From Lustribacter sp965277075 (GTDB taxonomy: Bacteria; Vulcanimicrobiota; Vulcanimicrobiia; Vulcanimicrobiales; Vulcanimicrobiaceae): a DNA stretch of 64,000 bases. The position numbers and the translations under genes were made by a program. The stretch is from positions 2,294,001 through 2,358,000 of the forward strand of contig OZ255707.1 in the NCBI GenBank assembly GCA_965277075.1, read 5' to 3'. The notes beneath the pieces were generated by a model that saw only the letters and a program-made list of their open reading frames with translations, was not told the origin of the DNA and searched no databases. Positions 15,627 to 25,439 of the stretch are shown here, in pieces. Position 1 is the stretch's first letter, and every line of letters begins with the position of its first letter.

Positions 15627-18600
15627 ATGCGTCGCACGCTGATTTTCGGAACGGCCGCGCTTGTCGCGCTCGTCTTGCTTGCGACGATCGTGTTTCACAA
15701 TGCGATCGTCGCGGCGGTCATCCGCAGCGTTGCGACACCACTCGGGTACAACGTTGGTTTCGAGCGGCTGCAGACCGGATTGAGCAGCGCCGTCGCGACC
15801 GGGACGACGGTGACGAATCGCGCGGGCGAGCCGGTCTTCGACGCAGCACGCGTCGAATTGCACTATTCGCTACGCGACTTGCTGCCCGGAAGCCGGCACC
15901 GCTTCGGGTTGACCGCCCTCGATATCGAGCGCCCGAAGCTCGTCCTGATTCACCATGCGGACGGCACGTACAACGTCACGCTGCCGGCCGGCAGCACGGC
16001 GCCGTCGAAGCCGGATACGACGCCGATCGATGTGCGTGCGCGCGTTCGAGACGGGTCGGTGTTGCTGCTCGACCGCTTCGTCGAACCCGGCCGCGAACGT
16101 CGTGCGCGCATCGTCGGGCTCGCCGTCGACGCGTTGCTCGCACCGCACACGCACTCGTATTACAACGCGCGCTTCGATCTCGACGACGGGCGCGCATTGC
16201 ATCCGGTCGTCGGCAAGGCGACGTTCGAGTCGGATCGTGGCTTCGATGCGCAGCGATGGACCGCTGCGTCGCTGCCGATCGGACCGCTGATCGACTTCGC
16301 GTTGCCCTCGCACGCGATCGACCTCGTCGACGGTAACCTGCGCGACGTGGACGCTCGCATCTACACGTTCGTCGACGCGGCCGGCGGAACGCATACGCAC
16401 GTCAGCGCGCAGGCATGGCTCGAACGCGGCAAACTCTACGTCGCGGCGCTGACGAAGCCGCTGCGTGACGCTGCCGGACCGATTCGAGTCTACGATAACG
16501 GCCTCACGACGACCGGCATCGACGGCACGCTGGCCGGCGTACCGCTGCACCTTGCCGGAGGCATTTACGACCTCGCGGCACCACGCGTTCGTTTCGCGTT
16601 GAACGGCCGCGGTCCGGTCAACGCACTGCGCCGGATCACCGCCGCCGGGGCGCGCTTGCCCGTCGGCGGCGATCTCTCATTCGCGTTTCGGGCCGTCGGC
16701 CCAGCCCAAACGCCGCTCGTTCTCGGAACGTTCGAAGCGCCGGTATTGACGTACGGCGCATATGTCTTCGATCGCGCGCGCGGTTCGATCGCCGTCCAAG
16801 GCACGCGCTTCGACATTCTGGGTGCACGACTCGGATACGGGCCGATCGTCGTCTCGACACGCGGGACGCTCGCACTCGAGCGTGCGGTGACGACGAATTT
16901 GATCGCGTCGGTAACGGGCGACGGCGACGGGCTTCCGTACGTTCCGCAAATCATCGGCGGCCTGCGTCTCAATGCGGTCGCGCATGTCAGCGGAACCGGC
17001 CCGCGGCTTGCGACGAACGGCATTGCTTACGGCGACGGTCGCGGCGGCAACCTCGAGGGAATTTTTGCGCTCGACGCCGGCGGCAACGGTGTCGTCGGAC
17101 CGCTGTCGATCGAGCGGAACGACGGCGCCTCAATTTACGCCCGCGTGGCCATCGACCGGCGCGAGCAGTCGGCCTCGGGCATCCTGCGGGCGCAGCGGTT
17201 CGCGTTGCTTCCGGCACGACGCGCCGCACTTTCCGGGCTCGACCTCGCCGCGCTGCCGTCGATCGCGGGGACGTTGGACGCCGCGCTTGCCGGCAGCGTT
17301 GATAACGGACGCCTCACCGCGGCGAGCGGGCACGTGGAGCTTTCGGGCGTGCGCGCCGGTTCGGTGACGGGAACGGCCAACGCCGATATTGCGGGTGCAA
17401 ACGACGGCACACAGCACGCCCTGGTGCACGCGCGAACCAACGTCGGAACGCTTGACGCCGACGGGACGTACGACAACGGCGTCATCGCGCTCGACGGGCA
17501 CGCTTCGTCGTCATTCGAAGCGCTCCGAGCGCTCTCGGGCGACGTGAGCGGCCACGGTAGGATCGACGTACCGCTGCGGGCGATCATCGACGGCTCGACG
17601 GTCGCCGCGCAGATCGCGGGTGCTCGATTCGTCAACGCGTCCGTTCGCGGCATTCCCGTGCGCGACGCCGACGCGACCGTCGTCGTGCACGGCGGCACCG
17701 TCGACGTGCGCTCGGCGCGACTCGGCATCGCCGGTGGAACCGTCATCGCTCAGGGCCGGGCCGGCGAGGACACCGACCTCGTCGCGGCGACGAGCGCGTT
17801 ACCGTTGCGGACGCTGGCCGGCGCGACGCTGCCCGTGACGGCAGGAGCCGTGCTCGCACGCGTTCACGCGCGCGGCCGTTTGCAATCGCCGCGCGCGGAT
17901 ATCGGTCTGCTGGTCGACGGCGCTCGCGTGCGCGGCGTCGACGTTGCCGCCAACGCGGTCGCCTCCTACGATCGTGGAGTGCTGCACGTCGCCCATTTGT
18001 CGGTGCTCGCCGCCGGCGCTTACGCAACGGCGAGCGGCGACGTGCGCAGCATCGGGCCGGGCACGCCGTCCGTCGACCTCACCGCAGACTTGCACGGCGC
18101 GCAGATTGCCGCAATCGATCGCGTCTTTCCACTCCCGCTGCGCTACCCGGAAGGCGAACTCGATGCGGGCGTGCACGTTCGCGGCGCAGCGGCCTCGCCG
18201 CAGATCACCGCCGACGTCCGCATTCCCGCCGGATCGATCAACGGCCTGAACTTTCGCGACGCGCACCTTGCGGCAAACGGCGATCTTGCGAACCTCGCCG
18301 TGCGCGGCGGCACGGTGACGGTCGGAACGACAACCGTTTCGTTCAGCGGCGACCTCGGCCGCGCGGTACAACGTGGCGCCGTGCGCGCACCGCACGTCGA
18401 TCTTGCCGATTTCGACGATTACTTCGATGCGGCCGAGACGCTCGCCGGCCACGGGCATCTCGCGCTCGACGCCGACGCATCGCCGGCCGGCGTGCGCACC
18501 GCGGGCAACGTTCACGTCGACGACACACGCTTTCGACGCTTCGCGATCGGGACGGCCGACGCAACGTGGAGGACGAGCGGACGCACCGTTCACGCGACGG

Positions 18601-20723
18601 CACGGGTGCACGGCACGCACGGGAATGCAGCGCTGGTCGCGGGCGTGACATTGCCGGCGTCGGCACCGCTGCGCGATCCCTGGCACCGCGTTGCCGTAAA
18701 CGCGACGGGTAGCGTCGGTGCGTTCGATCTCGCATCGTGGTTGCCGGCTGCGGGTATCAGTGCGCCGGTTGCCGGTATTCTCGACGGCACCGTCCACGTG
18801 CAAGGCGCGCCGGCCGCGCCTGCGTTCAGCGTCACGGCCGCCATCTCGAACGGCGCCGCGGCGGCCTACCATCTCGACGCGCTGACGCTCGCGGCGAACG
18901 GCGACCGGCGTCAGGCGCATCTTACGTCGCTCCATCTCGCCGGAGCGGGTCTGCGCGCCGATGCGAACGGCACCGCAGGCTATGGTGCGCACGACCCGAT
19001 CGCCCTTGCGCTCCACGCGCAGAGCGACGATCTGCCGACGCTCGAACGCGCGGCCGGATTGAAGTTGGTGGTCGGCGGAGCCGCATCCACCGACGTGCGC
19101 GTCGGGGGCTCGCGTGCGTTCCCGCGCATCGCGCAAACGCTCGACGCAACGAATATCAGCTACGAGCGCTATACGGTTCCGCGCGTGCACGCCGACGCGG
19201 CCGCCGACGCGAACACGTTGCGTATCAACGCGTTCGAAGCCGACCTCGCGAAGGGGCGTGTGTTGGCGACTGCGGCAATACCGATTTCCCTCGCACCGCC
19301 CAACATCGGCCTGCGCGACGCGCCGCTCAATGCAACGCTGCGCGCCGACGCGATCGATCTCTCGCAGTTCGCCTCCGAATTGCCCGCGAAGAGCACGCTG
19401 GCGGGCACGATCGACGGCCGGATCGTTGCGAGCGGTACGCCGCACAATCCGTCGATCGACGGCGCGCTCGCGCTCGCGAACGGAACGTATTCATCGACGT
19501 TCGTGCGTTCGCCGTTCACCAATGCGCGCGCCCGGCTGGCATTCACGCGCGAGCGGGCGGAATTGACCGGCGTGCATACCGACGTCGGCGGTGGTACGAT
19601 CGACGGCACCGGCAGCGCCGTCTTCGGCGACGTGCGCAATCTCGCGCGTACGCTCGCCGTGAACGCGCAGCTCACGGTGCAGAATGCCGGCGTCGACATC
19701 AACCCGTATCTACGCGGCAAAGTGAACGGAACCGTTACCGCAACAAAACCCGACGGCCGCAGGAACACGACGATCGGCGGGAACGTCGTGTTTTCGCAAA
19801 CGCGCATCTCGGCCACGTCGCTCATACCGAAGGGTCAACCGAACGCGCAGTCGACGGCGGCGCCGTTGCCCGTCGCATTCGATCTGGGCATCCAGGCCGG
19901 CAACGACGTGCGCGTCCTCGGCGGCGGCGTCGACGTCGGCGCGCGCGGGCGAGTGACGGTCGGCGGCACGCTGGCGGCACCAACCCTCGACGGCTCGCTC
20001 ACGTCGACCGACGGGCGCCTGAGTTTCTACCGCACGTTCGTGCTGCAATCCGGGACCGTCGCGTTCGCGCCGGCCGACGGCATCATTCCGAGCGTGGACG
20101 CGACGGCAACGACGCGCATCAGCAACCCCGACACCGACATTCTGCTGCACGTCACCGGTCTCGCGACGAATCTGAACATCGACTTCGCGTCGAATCCAAG
20201 TTACGACAAAGAACAGATCCTCGGATTGCTGGTGAACGCGCAAGCGCTGGGCGCCGTTTCCGGCGTGCAGACCGCGCAGAACACCGGCGGAAACGGGTTC
20301 AACGCGACAAGTCTCGCCGGCGGCTACCTCAGTTCTGAGTTGACGCAGAGTCTGCTCGAGCCACTCGGCAGTCAGCTCGGCTCGTCGCTCGGCCTTTCCG
20401 ACCTCGCGCTTGGATACGATTACGGCAGCGGCTTCTCCGCCGGTGCGACGCGCGCCATCGGCAAACATCTCAGCGCGTCGTTTCACCAAACGTTCGGCGT
20501 CGATCAGCGCCAGGTCATCGGCTTCAACTATGGGCTACCGCACGATGCCGCGCTGCAACTCTCGTTTTTCAACGCCGGCAACCAATCGCCGAGTATCGTA
20601 GCCAACGGAACGTTCCTCGGTGGTCAGGACGTCTTCACGCCCGCGAACTATACGCTCCAGGCGCTTCAGCCGCCGCCCGGTGTTGCCGGCACCGTCTTCA
20701 CCTATCAGCGAAAGTATCCGTAG
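15627..20723 (+). CDS. tamB: TamB-like translocation/assembly protein (DUF490 C-terminus)
   Basis: About 1698 residues from ATG at 15627 (MRRTLIFGTAALVALVLLATIVF, one N-terminal membrane anchor); an ATG at 15609 is also possible. The body is a long series of beta-rich, Gly/Ala/Asp repeats as in AsmA/TamB bridge proteins. The C-terminus has GRLSFYRTFVLQSGTVAFAPADGIIPSVDATATTRISNPDTDILLHVTGLATNLNIDFASNPSYDKEQILGLLV, the diagnostic DUF490/TamB domain. Such proteins span the periplasm and are linked to outer-membrane protein insertion or phospholipid transport. No TamA/BamA gene follows. This is strong evidence for a diderm envelope. Confidence 0.9.
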   Translation: MRRTLIFGTAALVALVLLATIVFHNAIVAAVIRSVATPLGYNVGFERLQTGLSSAVATGTTVTNRAGEPVFDAARVELHYSLRDLLPGSRHRFGLTALDIERPKLVLIHHADGTYNVTLPAGSTAPSKPDTTPIDVRARVRDGSVLLLDRFVEPGRERRARIVGLAVDALLAPHTHSYYNARFDLDDGRALHPVVGKATFESDRGFDAQRWTAASLPIGPLIDFALPSHAIDLVDGNLRDVDARIYTFVDAAGGTHTHVSAQAWLERGKLYVAALTKPLRDAAGPIRVYDNGLTTTGIDGTLAGVPLHLAGGIYDLAAPRVRFALNGRGPVNALRRITAAGARLPVGGDLSFAFRAVGPAQTPLVLGTFEAPVLTYGAYVFDRARGSIAVQGTRFDILGARLGYGPIVVSTRGTLALERAVTTNLIASVTGDGDGLPYVPQIIGGLRLNAVAHVSGTGPRLATNGIAYGDGRGGNLEGIFALDAGGNGVVGPLSIERNDGASIYARVAIDRREQSASGILRAQRFALLPARRAALSGLDLAALPSIAGTLDAALAGSVDNGRLTAASGHVELSGVRAGSVTGTANADIAGANDGTQHALVHARTNVGTLDADGTYDNGVIALDGHASSSFEALRALSGDVSGHGRIDVPLRAIIDGSTVAAQIAGARFVNASVRGIPVRDADATVVVHGGTVDVRSARLGIAGGTVIAQGRAGEDTDLVAATSALPLRTLAGATLPVTAGAVLARVHARGRLQSPRADIGLLVDGARVRGVDVAANAVASYDRGVLHVAHLSVLAAGAYATASGDVRSIGPGTPSVDLTADLHGAQIAAIDRVFPLPLRYPEGELDAGVHVRGAAASPQITADVRIPAGSINGLNFRDAHLAANGDLANLAVRGGTVTVGTTTVSFSGDLGRAVQRGAVRAPHVDLADFDDYFDAAETLAGHGHLALDADASPAGVRTAGNVHVDDTRFRRFAIGTADATWRTSGRTVHATARVHGTHGNAALVAGVTLPASAPLRDPWHRVAVNATGSVGAFDLASWLPAAGISAPVAGILDGTVHVQGAPAAPAFSVTAAISNGAAAAYHLDALTLAANGDRRQAHLTSLHLAGAGLRADANGTAGYGAHDPIALALHAQSDDLPTLERAAGLKLVVGGAASTDVRVGGSRAFPRIAQTLDATNISYERYTVPRVHADAAADANTLRINAFEADLAKGRVLATAAIPISLAPPNIGLRDAPLNATLRADAIDLSQFASELPAKSTLAGTIDGRIVASGTPHNPSIDGALALANGTYSSTFVRSPFTNARARLAFTRERAELTGVHTDVGGGTIDGTGSAVFGDVRNLARTLAVNAQLTVQNAGVDINPYLRGKVNGTVTATKPDGRRNTTIGGNVVFSQTRISATSLIPKGQPNAQSTAAPLPVAFDLGIQAGNDVRVLGGGVDVGARGRVTVGGTLAAPTLDGSLTSTDGRLSFYRTFVLQSGTVAFAPADGIIPSVDATATTRISNPDTDILLHVTGLATNLNIDFASNPSYDKEQILGLLVNAQALGAVSGVQTAQNTGGNGFNATSLAGGYLSSELTQSLLEPLGSQLGSSLGLSDLALGYDYGSGFSAGATRAIGKHLSASFHQTFGVDQRQVIGFNYGLPHDAALQLSFFNAGNQSPSIVANGTFLGGQDVFTPANYTLQALQPPPGVAGTVFTYQRKYP

Positions 20724-20729
20724 CCGCCG

Positions 20730-20758
20730 TTGACAATCGAACGTATGTTCGATATCTT
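20730..20758 (+). promoter_or_regulatory. SOS promoter with LexA box, imuA-like gene
   Basis: TTGACA (20730-20735) and TATCTT (20753-20758) are 17 bp apart. The spacer contains the palindromic site CGAACGTATGTTCG (20738-20751), a match to the CGAAC-N4-GTTCG LexA consensus of Gram-positive type. LexA binding would sterically block RNA polymerase. The expected transcription start is about 3 bases before the ATG at 20768, so the transcript is predicted to be almost leaderless. No Shine-Dalgarno is visible. Confidence 0.85.
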
Positions 20759-20767
20759 CGGTCTCCC

Positions 20768-21529
20768 ATGGCTGCGAATCCGGCGTTTGCCGCTCTGCGA
20801 GAGACCCTCGACCGCCGTCATCGTGAGGCGTCGGCGGCGGCGTTTGCTCTCGGCGACGACGCGATCGTCCGCACGCACATCCCCGAGGTCGATCGGATTT
20901 TGGGCGGCGGCTTCCCGCGTGGTACGATCGCCGCACTCGAAGGTGCCCCGAGTTCCGGGCGCAGCGCGCTCGCCGCACGGCTCCTGGCCGTGGCAACCGG
21001 CCGCAGCCTCGGGGCGCTGATCGGCACCGATCTCTTTCCGCCGGCACTCGCGGCGGCGGGTGTACGGCTCGAACGGCTCTTATGCGTCCCCGTCAACGAC
21101 CCGGTCGGGGCGGCGCGCGCAGCGGACATCGTCCTGCGGTCGGGCGCGTTTACGGTAATCGTCCTCCCGGCGTTGCCGAGCGGGCGGGGGACGGGTTCCG
21201 CAACCTGGACGCGACTAGCGAGTCTCGCGCATCGGGCCAACGCGTTGCTCGTCGCGGTCGGGGTCGACATGTCGAGTGAGTTGCGCTATTTCGCATCAGT
21301 GCGCGTCGAGACGACGATCGAGCGTGTCCGCTGGAACGGCGAGAGCGGTCATCTCTGCGAACTCGCGGGGTACGACGTACGCGCTACCGTCCAAAAACAT
21401 AAACGCGCCGCACCCGGCGCAAGCGCGACGTTCACGTGCACACCGTTCGAGCCGCGTCCGCATTTGGTCGCGGTACGCGAACGCGATCTCGCCGCACCGC
21501 ACGAACGTCGCATCGTTTCAAGCGCGTAA
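20768..21529 (+). CDS. imuA: ImuA-like RecA-fold SOS protein
   Basis: 253 residues. The N-terminal part VRTHIPEVDRILGGGFPRGTIAALEGAPSSGRSALAARLL is RecA/ImuA-like. The P-loop reads GAPSSGRS (residues about 59-66), with Arg in place of the usual Lys, so ATP hydrolysis is doubtful. ImuA-type proteins are accessory factors for ImuB and DnaE2 in SOS mutagenesis. The assignment rests on the RecA-like fold plus the LexA box shared with imuB and dnaE2 in this window. The gene is separated by 10 kb from imuB. A stand-alone RecA-like paralogue is the alternative. Confidence 0.75.
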   Translation: MAANPAFAALRETLDRRHREASAAAFALGDDAIVRTHIPEVDRILGGGFPRGTIAALEGAPSSGRSALAARLLAVATGRSLGALIGTDLFPPALAAAGVRLERLLCVPVNDPVGAARAADIVLRSGAFTVIVLPALPSGRGTGSATWTRLASLAHRANALLVAVGVDMSSELRYFASVRVETTIERVRWNGESGHLCELAGYDVRATVQKHKRAAPGASATFTCTPFEPRPHLVAVRERDLAAPHERRIVSSA

Positions 21530-21547
21530 GCGGGTAGCATATATATC

Positions 21548-22342
21548 GTGGATCTCGACCTGCACGGAAAAACTGCCATCGTCTCCGGATCGACGGCCGG
21601 TATCGGGCGCTCGACGGCGCTCGGTCTCGCGCAGCAAGGCGCGAACGTCGTCGTCACCGGCCGCACGCAAGAGCGCGTCGACGCTGCCGTCGGTGAAATC
21701 ATGCGCAACGCCGGAACGAACGACGTACGCGGTGTCGCCGGCGATCTTACGACGGCCGCCGGTTGCAACGCGCTCGTCGCCGCGGTACCGCACGCCGACA
21801 TCCTCGTCAACAATCTCGGTATTTTTGAGGCGAAAGCGTTTGCGGACATCGACGATGCAGATTGGATGCGGTTCTTCGAGAGCAACGTGCTCAGCGGCGT
21901 ACGGCTCACGCGCGCGTATGTCGGCGGCATGCGCGAGCGTAACTGGGGCCGTGTCATCTTCGTCTCGAGCGAATCCGGTTTGCACATTCCGGTCGAGATG
22001 ATCCACTACGGCGTTACCAAAACCGCTCAGATCGCGCTCGCGCGCGGTATCGCGGAAAGCGTCGCGGGCACGGGCATCACCGTCAACAGCGTGCTTCCCG
22101 GTCCGACGCGATCCGAGGGCGTCGGCACGTTTATCACACAACTCTCCGCGTCGCAGAACATCGACGAAGCGACGATGGAAAAGCGCTTCTTCGAAACGAT
22201 GCGACCGTCGTCGATGATCCGGCGTTTTCTCACGACCGACGAGGTTGCGAACGCGATCGTGTATCTCTGCTCGAACGCTGCATCCGGAACGACCGGCAGC
22301 GCCGTACGTGTCGATGGCGGCGTCGTGCGAGCGATTCCGTAA
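21548..22342 (+). CDS. SDR-family oxidoreductase
   Basis: 264 residues from GTG at 21548, 18 bp after the imuA-like stop; an AT-rich tagcatatata just upstream may be a -10, so it may have its own promoter. Classical SDR motifs: cofactor loop GSTAGIGRS, VNNLG, catalytic Ser in FVSSESG, Tyr-X3-Lys as YGVTK, and the C-terminal GSAVRVDGGV. The TGR after the second beta strand suggests NADP preference. Substrate unknown. It ends in a palindrome shared with the convergent gene. Confidence 0.9.
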   Translation: MDLDLHGKTAIVSGSTAGIGRSTALGLAQQGANVVVTGRTQERVDAAVGEIMRNAGTNDVRGVAGDLTTAAGCNALVAAVPHADILVNNLGIFEAKAFADIDDADWMRFFESNVLSGVRLTRAYVGGMRERNWGRVIFVSSESGLHIPVEMIHYGVTKTAQIALARGIAESVAGTGITVNSVLPGPTRSEGVGTFITQLSASQNIDEATMEKRFFETMRPSSMIRRFLTTDEVANAIVYLCSNAASGTTGSAVRVDGGVVRAIP

Positions 22343-22350
22343 CGTTACGG
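22337..22350. terminator. Palindrome holding both convergent stop codons
   Basis: CCGTAACGTTACGG is a perfect 14-bp palindrome. The TAA of the plus-strand SDR and the TAA of the minus-strand secreted protein both lie inside it. It may act as a weak bidirectional end signal, though no T-tract follows. Confidence 0.35.
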
Positions 22351-23472
22351 CGCGCTCTGCACGAGCGTGAAGCCCGGCGGGATGTCGAACTGATTGCTAC
22401 TGGCTCCACCGAGTGTTGCAAAGTTTCCGCGTTCGGTGAGAAAGCCGATGCCGCCCGGCATCGCACTCGATGCCGGCGCGGGCGTCGCGACGGTGCTCGC
22501 CGTCATCGTCACGAGCGCGTAGGCCGCAAGCTTTCCCGCCGGCTCCGGTGGTCCGCTGTGATGCATCGTAAAGGTCGGACGACAACCGCCGTTGCCCGGC
22601 GGCGGCGCCATCGCGTCGGCCGCGGAAACCGGCACCGGCGGACGTTGCACCGGACACGACGTCACGCCCGGACGCGAGAGCCCCGTGTAATAGCTCGTCG
22701 TGTCGATCGACGAGCGCGCGTCGCGACAACTGCCGGTCGACTGCGTGATCGCGAACGCGGCCGTTGCATCGTAACCGCTCGTCGGTTGATTCTCGATGCG
22801 TAGCGCACCGAGCGAGCGCGTCGTCAGCGAGACGTCGATCACGGCCGTTCCCGGCGGTTGCGGCGACGTACTGCGTGCGGGGCGCGGGCCCGGCGCCGGA
22901 CGCGACGGCGCGGCGGTCGGTTCGCTCGCCGGATCGTAGATCGCGTACGTCTTCTTCGCGAGGTCGAGATGCACGACGCGTCCGATATCGCACTTGCGAA
23001 TCGTCGCGGTTTGCGCGGTCGTGTCGTCGATACGTTCCCACCCGTTCCAGTACGCGTAATGCAGCACGTGCGGCGCCAGAAACGAACGCATCGTCGCCGC
23101 CAACCCGGCAAACGAGTTGCCGAGACTTTGCGAGAGCGCGTTATCGGCGGCGGTCGAAATCGCCTCACCTGCGATTGCGCCGCCGATCGCGCCGGCCCCA
23201 CCGCCGTTCAGAATCGTGCCCGCAATCACGCCCAGTCCGAAGCCGCGACGTTTCGGCGCGGCGCTGACGGACGGTTCGGGCGAAGCGTTGACGGCGGCGA
23301 GATCGGTTTGGAAGTTTCCCGGCGGCGGCGGTGTCGCGCCGACGAGAACACGCACGATTTCGTCGTACGCGAGCCCCGGAACCGGCGCGGCCGAAGGCGT
23401 TCCGCTCGGTGCAGCGACGGCGGCGAATGCAACGGCAGCGCCGACGCGAAGGAGCGAACGCCACATCGTCAT
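22345..23472 (-). CDS. Secreted hypothetical protein with glycine-zipper segment
   Basis: 375 residues; ATG at 23472 or 23466. The N-terminus WRSLLRVGAAVAFAAVAAPSGTPSAAP is a signal peptide. A glycine-zipper-like stretch (FGLGVIAGTILNGGGAGAIGGAIAGEAIS) lies near residue 80-105 and could insert in or oligomerise at a membrane. It is followed by LHYAYWNGWERID, a Pro/Ala-rich linker and a beta-rich C-terminal region with four scattered Cys that could form disulfides. I recognise no family. It is convergent with the SDR gene. Confidence 0.7.
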   Translation of the reverse strand: MTMWRSLLRVGAAVAFAAVAAPSGTPSAAPVPGLAYDEIVRVLVGATPPPPGNFQTDLAAVNASPEPSVSAAPKRRGFGLGVIAGTILNGGGAGAIGGAIAGEAISTAADNALSQSLGNSFAGLAATMRSFLAPHVLHYAYWNGWERIDDTTAQTATIRKCDIGRVVHLDLAKKTYAIYDPASEPTAAPSRPAPGPRPARSTSPQPPGTAVIDVSLTTRSLGALRIENQPTSGYDATAAFAITQSTGSCRDARSSIDTTSYYTGLSRPGVTSCPVQRPPVPVSAADAMAPPPGNGGCRPTFTMHHSGPPEPAGKLAAYALVTMTASTVATPAPASSAMPGGIGFLTERGNFATLGGASSNQFDIPPGFTLVQSAP

Positions 23473-23614
23473 GCGGAAATGGATCCACGGGGTGCGGACG
23501 GCGAACTTCGTCGGCGTAGCTCGGACATTCCCGCACTAATTTGGCGTGCGAGAGGAAACCCCGTCCGGCTAGGCAGGCTTGTCCCAATAAATACGATGGA
23601 CGCTCGTGCGGACG

Positions 23615-24556
23615 CTAAGCGACGCGGTTTGCAAAGGCCCGCCGATAGCCTTGCGGACTGATGCCGACGATCCGAGCGAACCGGTCCCGTAACGTCGCCG
23701 ACGATGCAAAGCCGACGCGTGCTGAGATATCCTCGACGGAACAATCCGATGTTTCCAAGAGGAGCTGAGCACGTCGAACACGGGTGACGGTGATCCATGA
23801 GCCGGGTGTTCCGCCGGTCTGTTCGCGGAACCGCCGATTCAAGGTCCGACTACTTAAGCCCGCGCGCTGCGCCAGTTCTCCGAGGCGCAGTTCGCGATCG
23901 AGATGGCCATCGATCCAACGCAGGAGTGGTTCGAGCGAACCGCCGCCGCCTGGAGCCGGATGTTCGATGAACTGGGCCTGTCCGCCGTCGCGCTCCAGGG
24001 GCATGACGGCCAGCCGCGCCGCATGTGCGGCAGCCGTCGCGCCGATGTCGCGCCGAATAAGGTGCAGGCATAAGTCAAGACCGGCCGCCGCGCCGGCGGA
24101 CGTAAGAATATTTCCGTTGTCGACATAAAGTACCGTAGGGTCGACGATCACGGCAGGATAGCGACGCGCAAGCTCGGCAGCCGCCATCCAATGCGTCGTG
24201 GCGCGAAGACCGTCCAATAAGCCCGTCGCCGCCAGCGAGAACGCCCCCGTGCAGATCGAGACGATACGAGCGCCGCGGTCGGCCGCCGCGTGCACGGCAT
24301 CGATCACGTCACACGACGGTGCCCGTAAATGAGCGATGCCCGGGATGATCACCGTATCGGCGACGGACACATCGTCGAGCGTCCAGGGCGCACGGAGTTC
24401 GAAGCCTTCCGCAGCAACGGCTGGTGCCTCCCCGCACACGCGGATATCGTAAGCCGGCCGGCCGTCGGGACCGGCCACACGGCCGAGGACGTCGTACGGA
24501 GTCGCCAAGTCTGAGGGGACGACGCCGTGTAACGCAAGGATCGCCACGGAATGCAT
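23615..24556 (-). CDS. GlxA-type transcriptional regulator (DJ-1/PfpI domain + AraC HTH)
   Basis: 313 residues. The N-terminal DJ-1/PfpI-like domain (VAILALHGVVPSDLATPYDVLGR, TVIIPGI, IVSICTGAFSLAATGLLDGLRATTHW, with Cys in the elbow) senses an unknown ligand. The C-terminal AraC domain has two HTH motifs (LRLGELAQRAGLSSRTLNRRFREQTGGTPGSWI and CSVEDISARVGFASSATLRDRFARIVGISPQGYRRAF). Members activate catabolic or stress genes. A target among the neighbouring oxidoreductases is possible but not shown. The next 116 bp (24557-24671) contain nothing recognisable. Confidence 0.92.
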   Translation of the reverse strand: MHSVAILALHGVVPSDLATPYDVLGRVAGPDGRPAYDIRVCGEAPAVAAEGFELRAPWTLDDVSVADTVIIPGIAHLRAPSCDVIDAVHAAADRGARIVSICTGAFSLAATGLLDGLRATTHWMAAAELARRYPAVIVDPTVLYVDNGNILTSAGAAAGLDLCLHLIRRDIGATAAAHAARLAVMPLERDGGQAQFIEHPAPGGGGSLEPLLRWIDGHLDRELRLGELAQRAGLSSRTLNRRFREQTGGTPGSWITVTRVRRAQLLLETSDCSVEDISARVGFASSATLRDRFARIVGISPQGYRRAFANRVA

Positions 24557-24671
24557 GGATGGACCCTACCACGGCGAAATGGCCGGAATCAAGCGGTGCA
24601 TGGCGTTTCTGCCAATGGCGTGCCGGATGTGCCTCTGCCAAACTGATCGAGTGACTGATGCGCTTTCATCA

Positions 24672-25050
24672 ATGCTCATCGTGCTGCACGGAGCATGGCG
24701 GTGGGTGGTCCTCGGGAGCGCCGTCGTTTGCGTAGCTCGCTCCCTGCGCGGCGTCGTTGAACATCGACTCTGGACAACCGCCGATCGACGCTGGGCAACG
24801 GCCTTCATTAGTGCTCTCGATGTCCAGCTCATTGGGACTGCTCCTCTTCGTCAAGTTGCGCGCGCCGGCTCCGTTCGCCGTGCACGCAGCCTCGATGATT
24901 GGCGCGGTCGCACTCGCCCACTGGGGCAACATCGCGGTCAAACGTGCTGCGCCGGACGTCGCGTTGAAAAGGGCCGCCCCCTTTTTTGGATGCGCCTCGA
25001 TCGTCATTGTCGCCGCGATCCCGTGGTCGCGACCGCTTCTTCGGCTGTAA
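24672..25050 (+). pseudogene. Frameshifted small membrane protein
   Basis: Two overlapping frames together give one plausible 4-helix membrane protein. The first, from ATG at 24672, reads MLIVLHGAWRWVVLGSAVVCVARSL...RRWATAFISALDVQL. The continuation, GLLLFVKLRAPAPFAVHAASMIGAVALAHWGNIAVKRAAP...FFGCASIVIVAAIPWSRPLL, is in another frame. The switch is at about 24833 (cagctcattggga), a single-base gain or a two-base loss. The pattern matches a family of roughly 125-residue membrane proteins of unknown role. It is either a pseudogene or a sequencing error. Confidence 0.7.
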
Positions 25051-25062
25051 AGGCGGTAAACC

Positions 25063-25329
25063 GTGATCCTCAATCGCGCGACACACGCAAAGCGCATCGC
25101 CATGATGGCGCTCATGATCGGAGCGATGCTGCTGCACACTCGGGTCGCGCAGCACACGCTCATCGTCGGGGTCACGATCGCTGTCTTCGTGATACTCGCG
25201 ACCTACACGATAATCGTTGCACGGCTGCTGGAGCGCGAAGGCGCGGGTAGGAGCGCCATCTCACGCGCGATCGTCAGCGGCATTTTGCCCATCGGCTCAC
25301 GGCTTTTTCTCTCGCGGTCGGAGCGATGA
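25063..25329 (+). CDS. Small hypothetical membrane protein
   Basis: 88 residues from GTG at 25063 behind aaaggcgg. Two hydrophobic segments are seen (IAMMALMIGAMLLHT and HTLIVGVTIAVFVILATYTIIVARLL), followed by a basic C-terminus. It follows the frameshifted membrane gene by 12 bp and may once have been co-transcribed with it. No family recognised; it may also be a remnant. Confidence 0.5.
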   Translation: MILNRATHAKRIAMMALMIGAMLLHTRVAQHTLIVGVTIAVFVILATYTIIVARLLEREGAGRSAISRAIVSGILPIGSRLFLSRSER

Positions 25330-25439
25330 GAATGTTAGCTGCGAGACTGCGGCTCCATCGCGAAACAAACATTACTTGGTTCGAGGGCTTGATTTGCGAC
25401 GGGTCGCGCATGCCGTTGAAACCTTGTTCGAATACGAGC

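Noticed and set aside
17799..19445. 548-codon minus-strand open frame opposite the TamB-like gene
   Set aside because: Composition (Arg/Val/Gly/Cys mixture) is that of an antisense shadow; the plus-strand gene carries the signal and domain.
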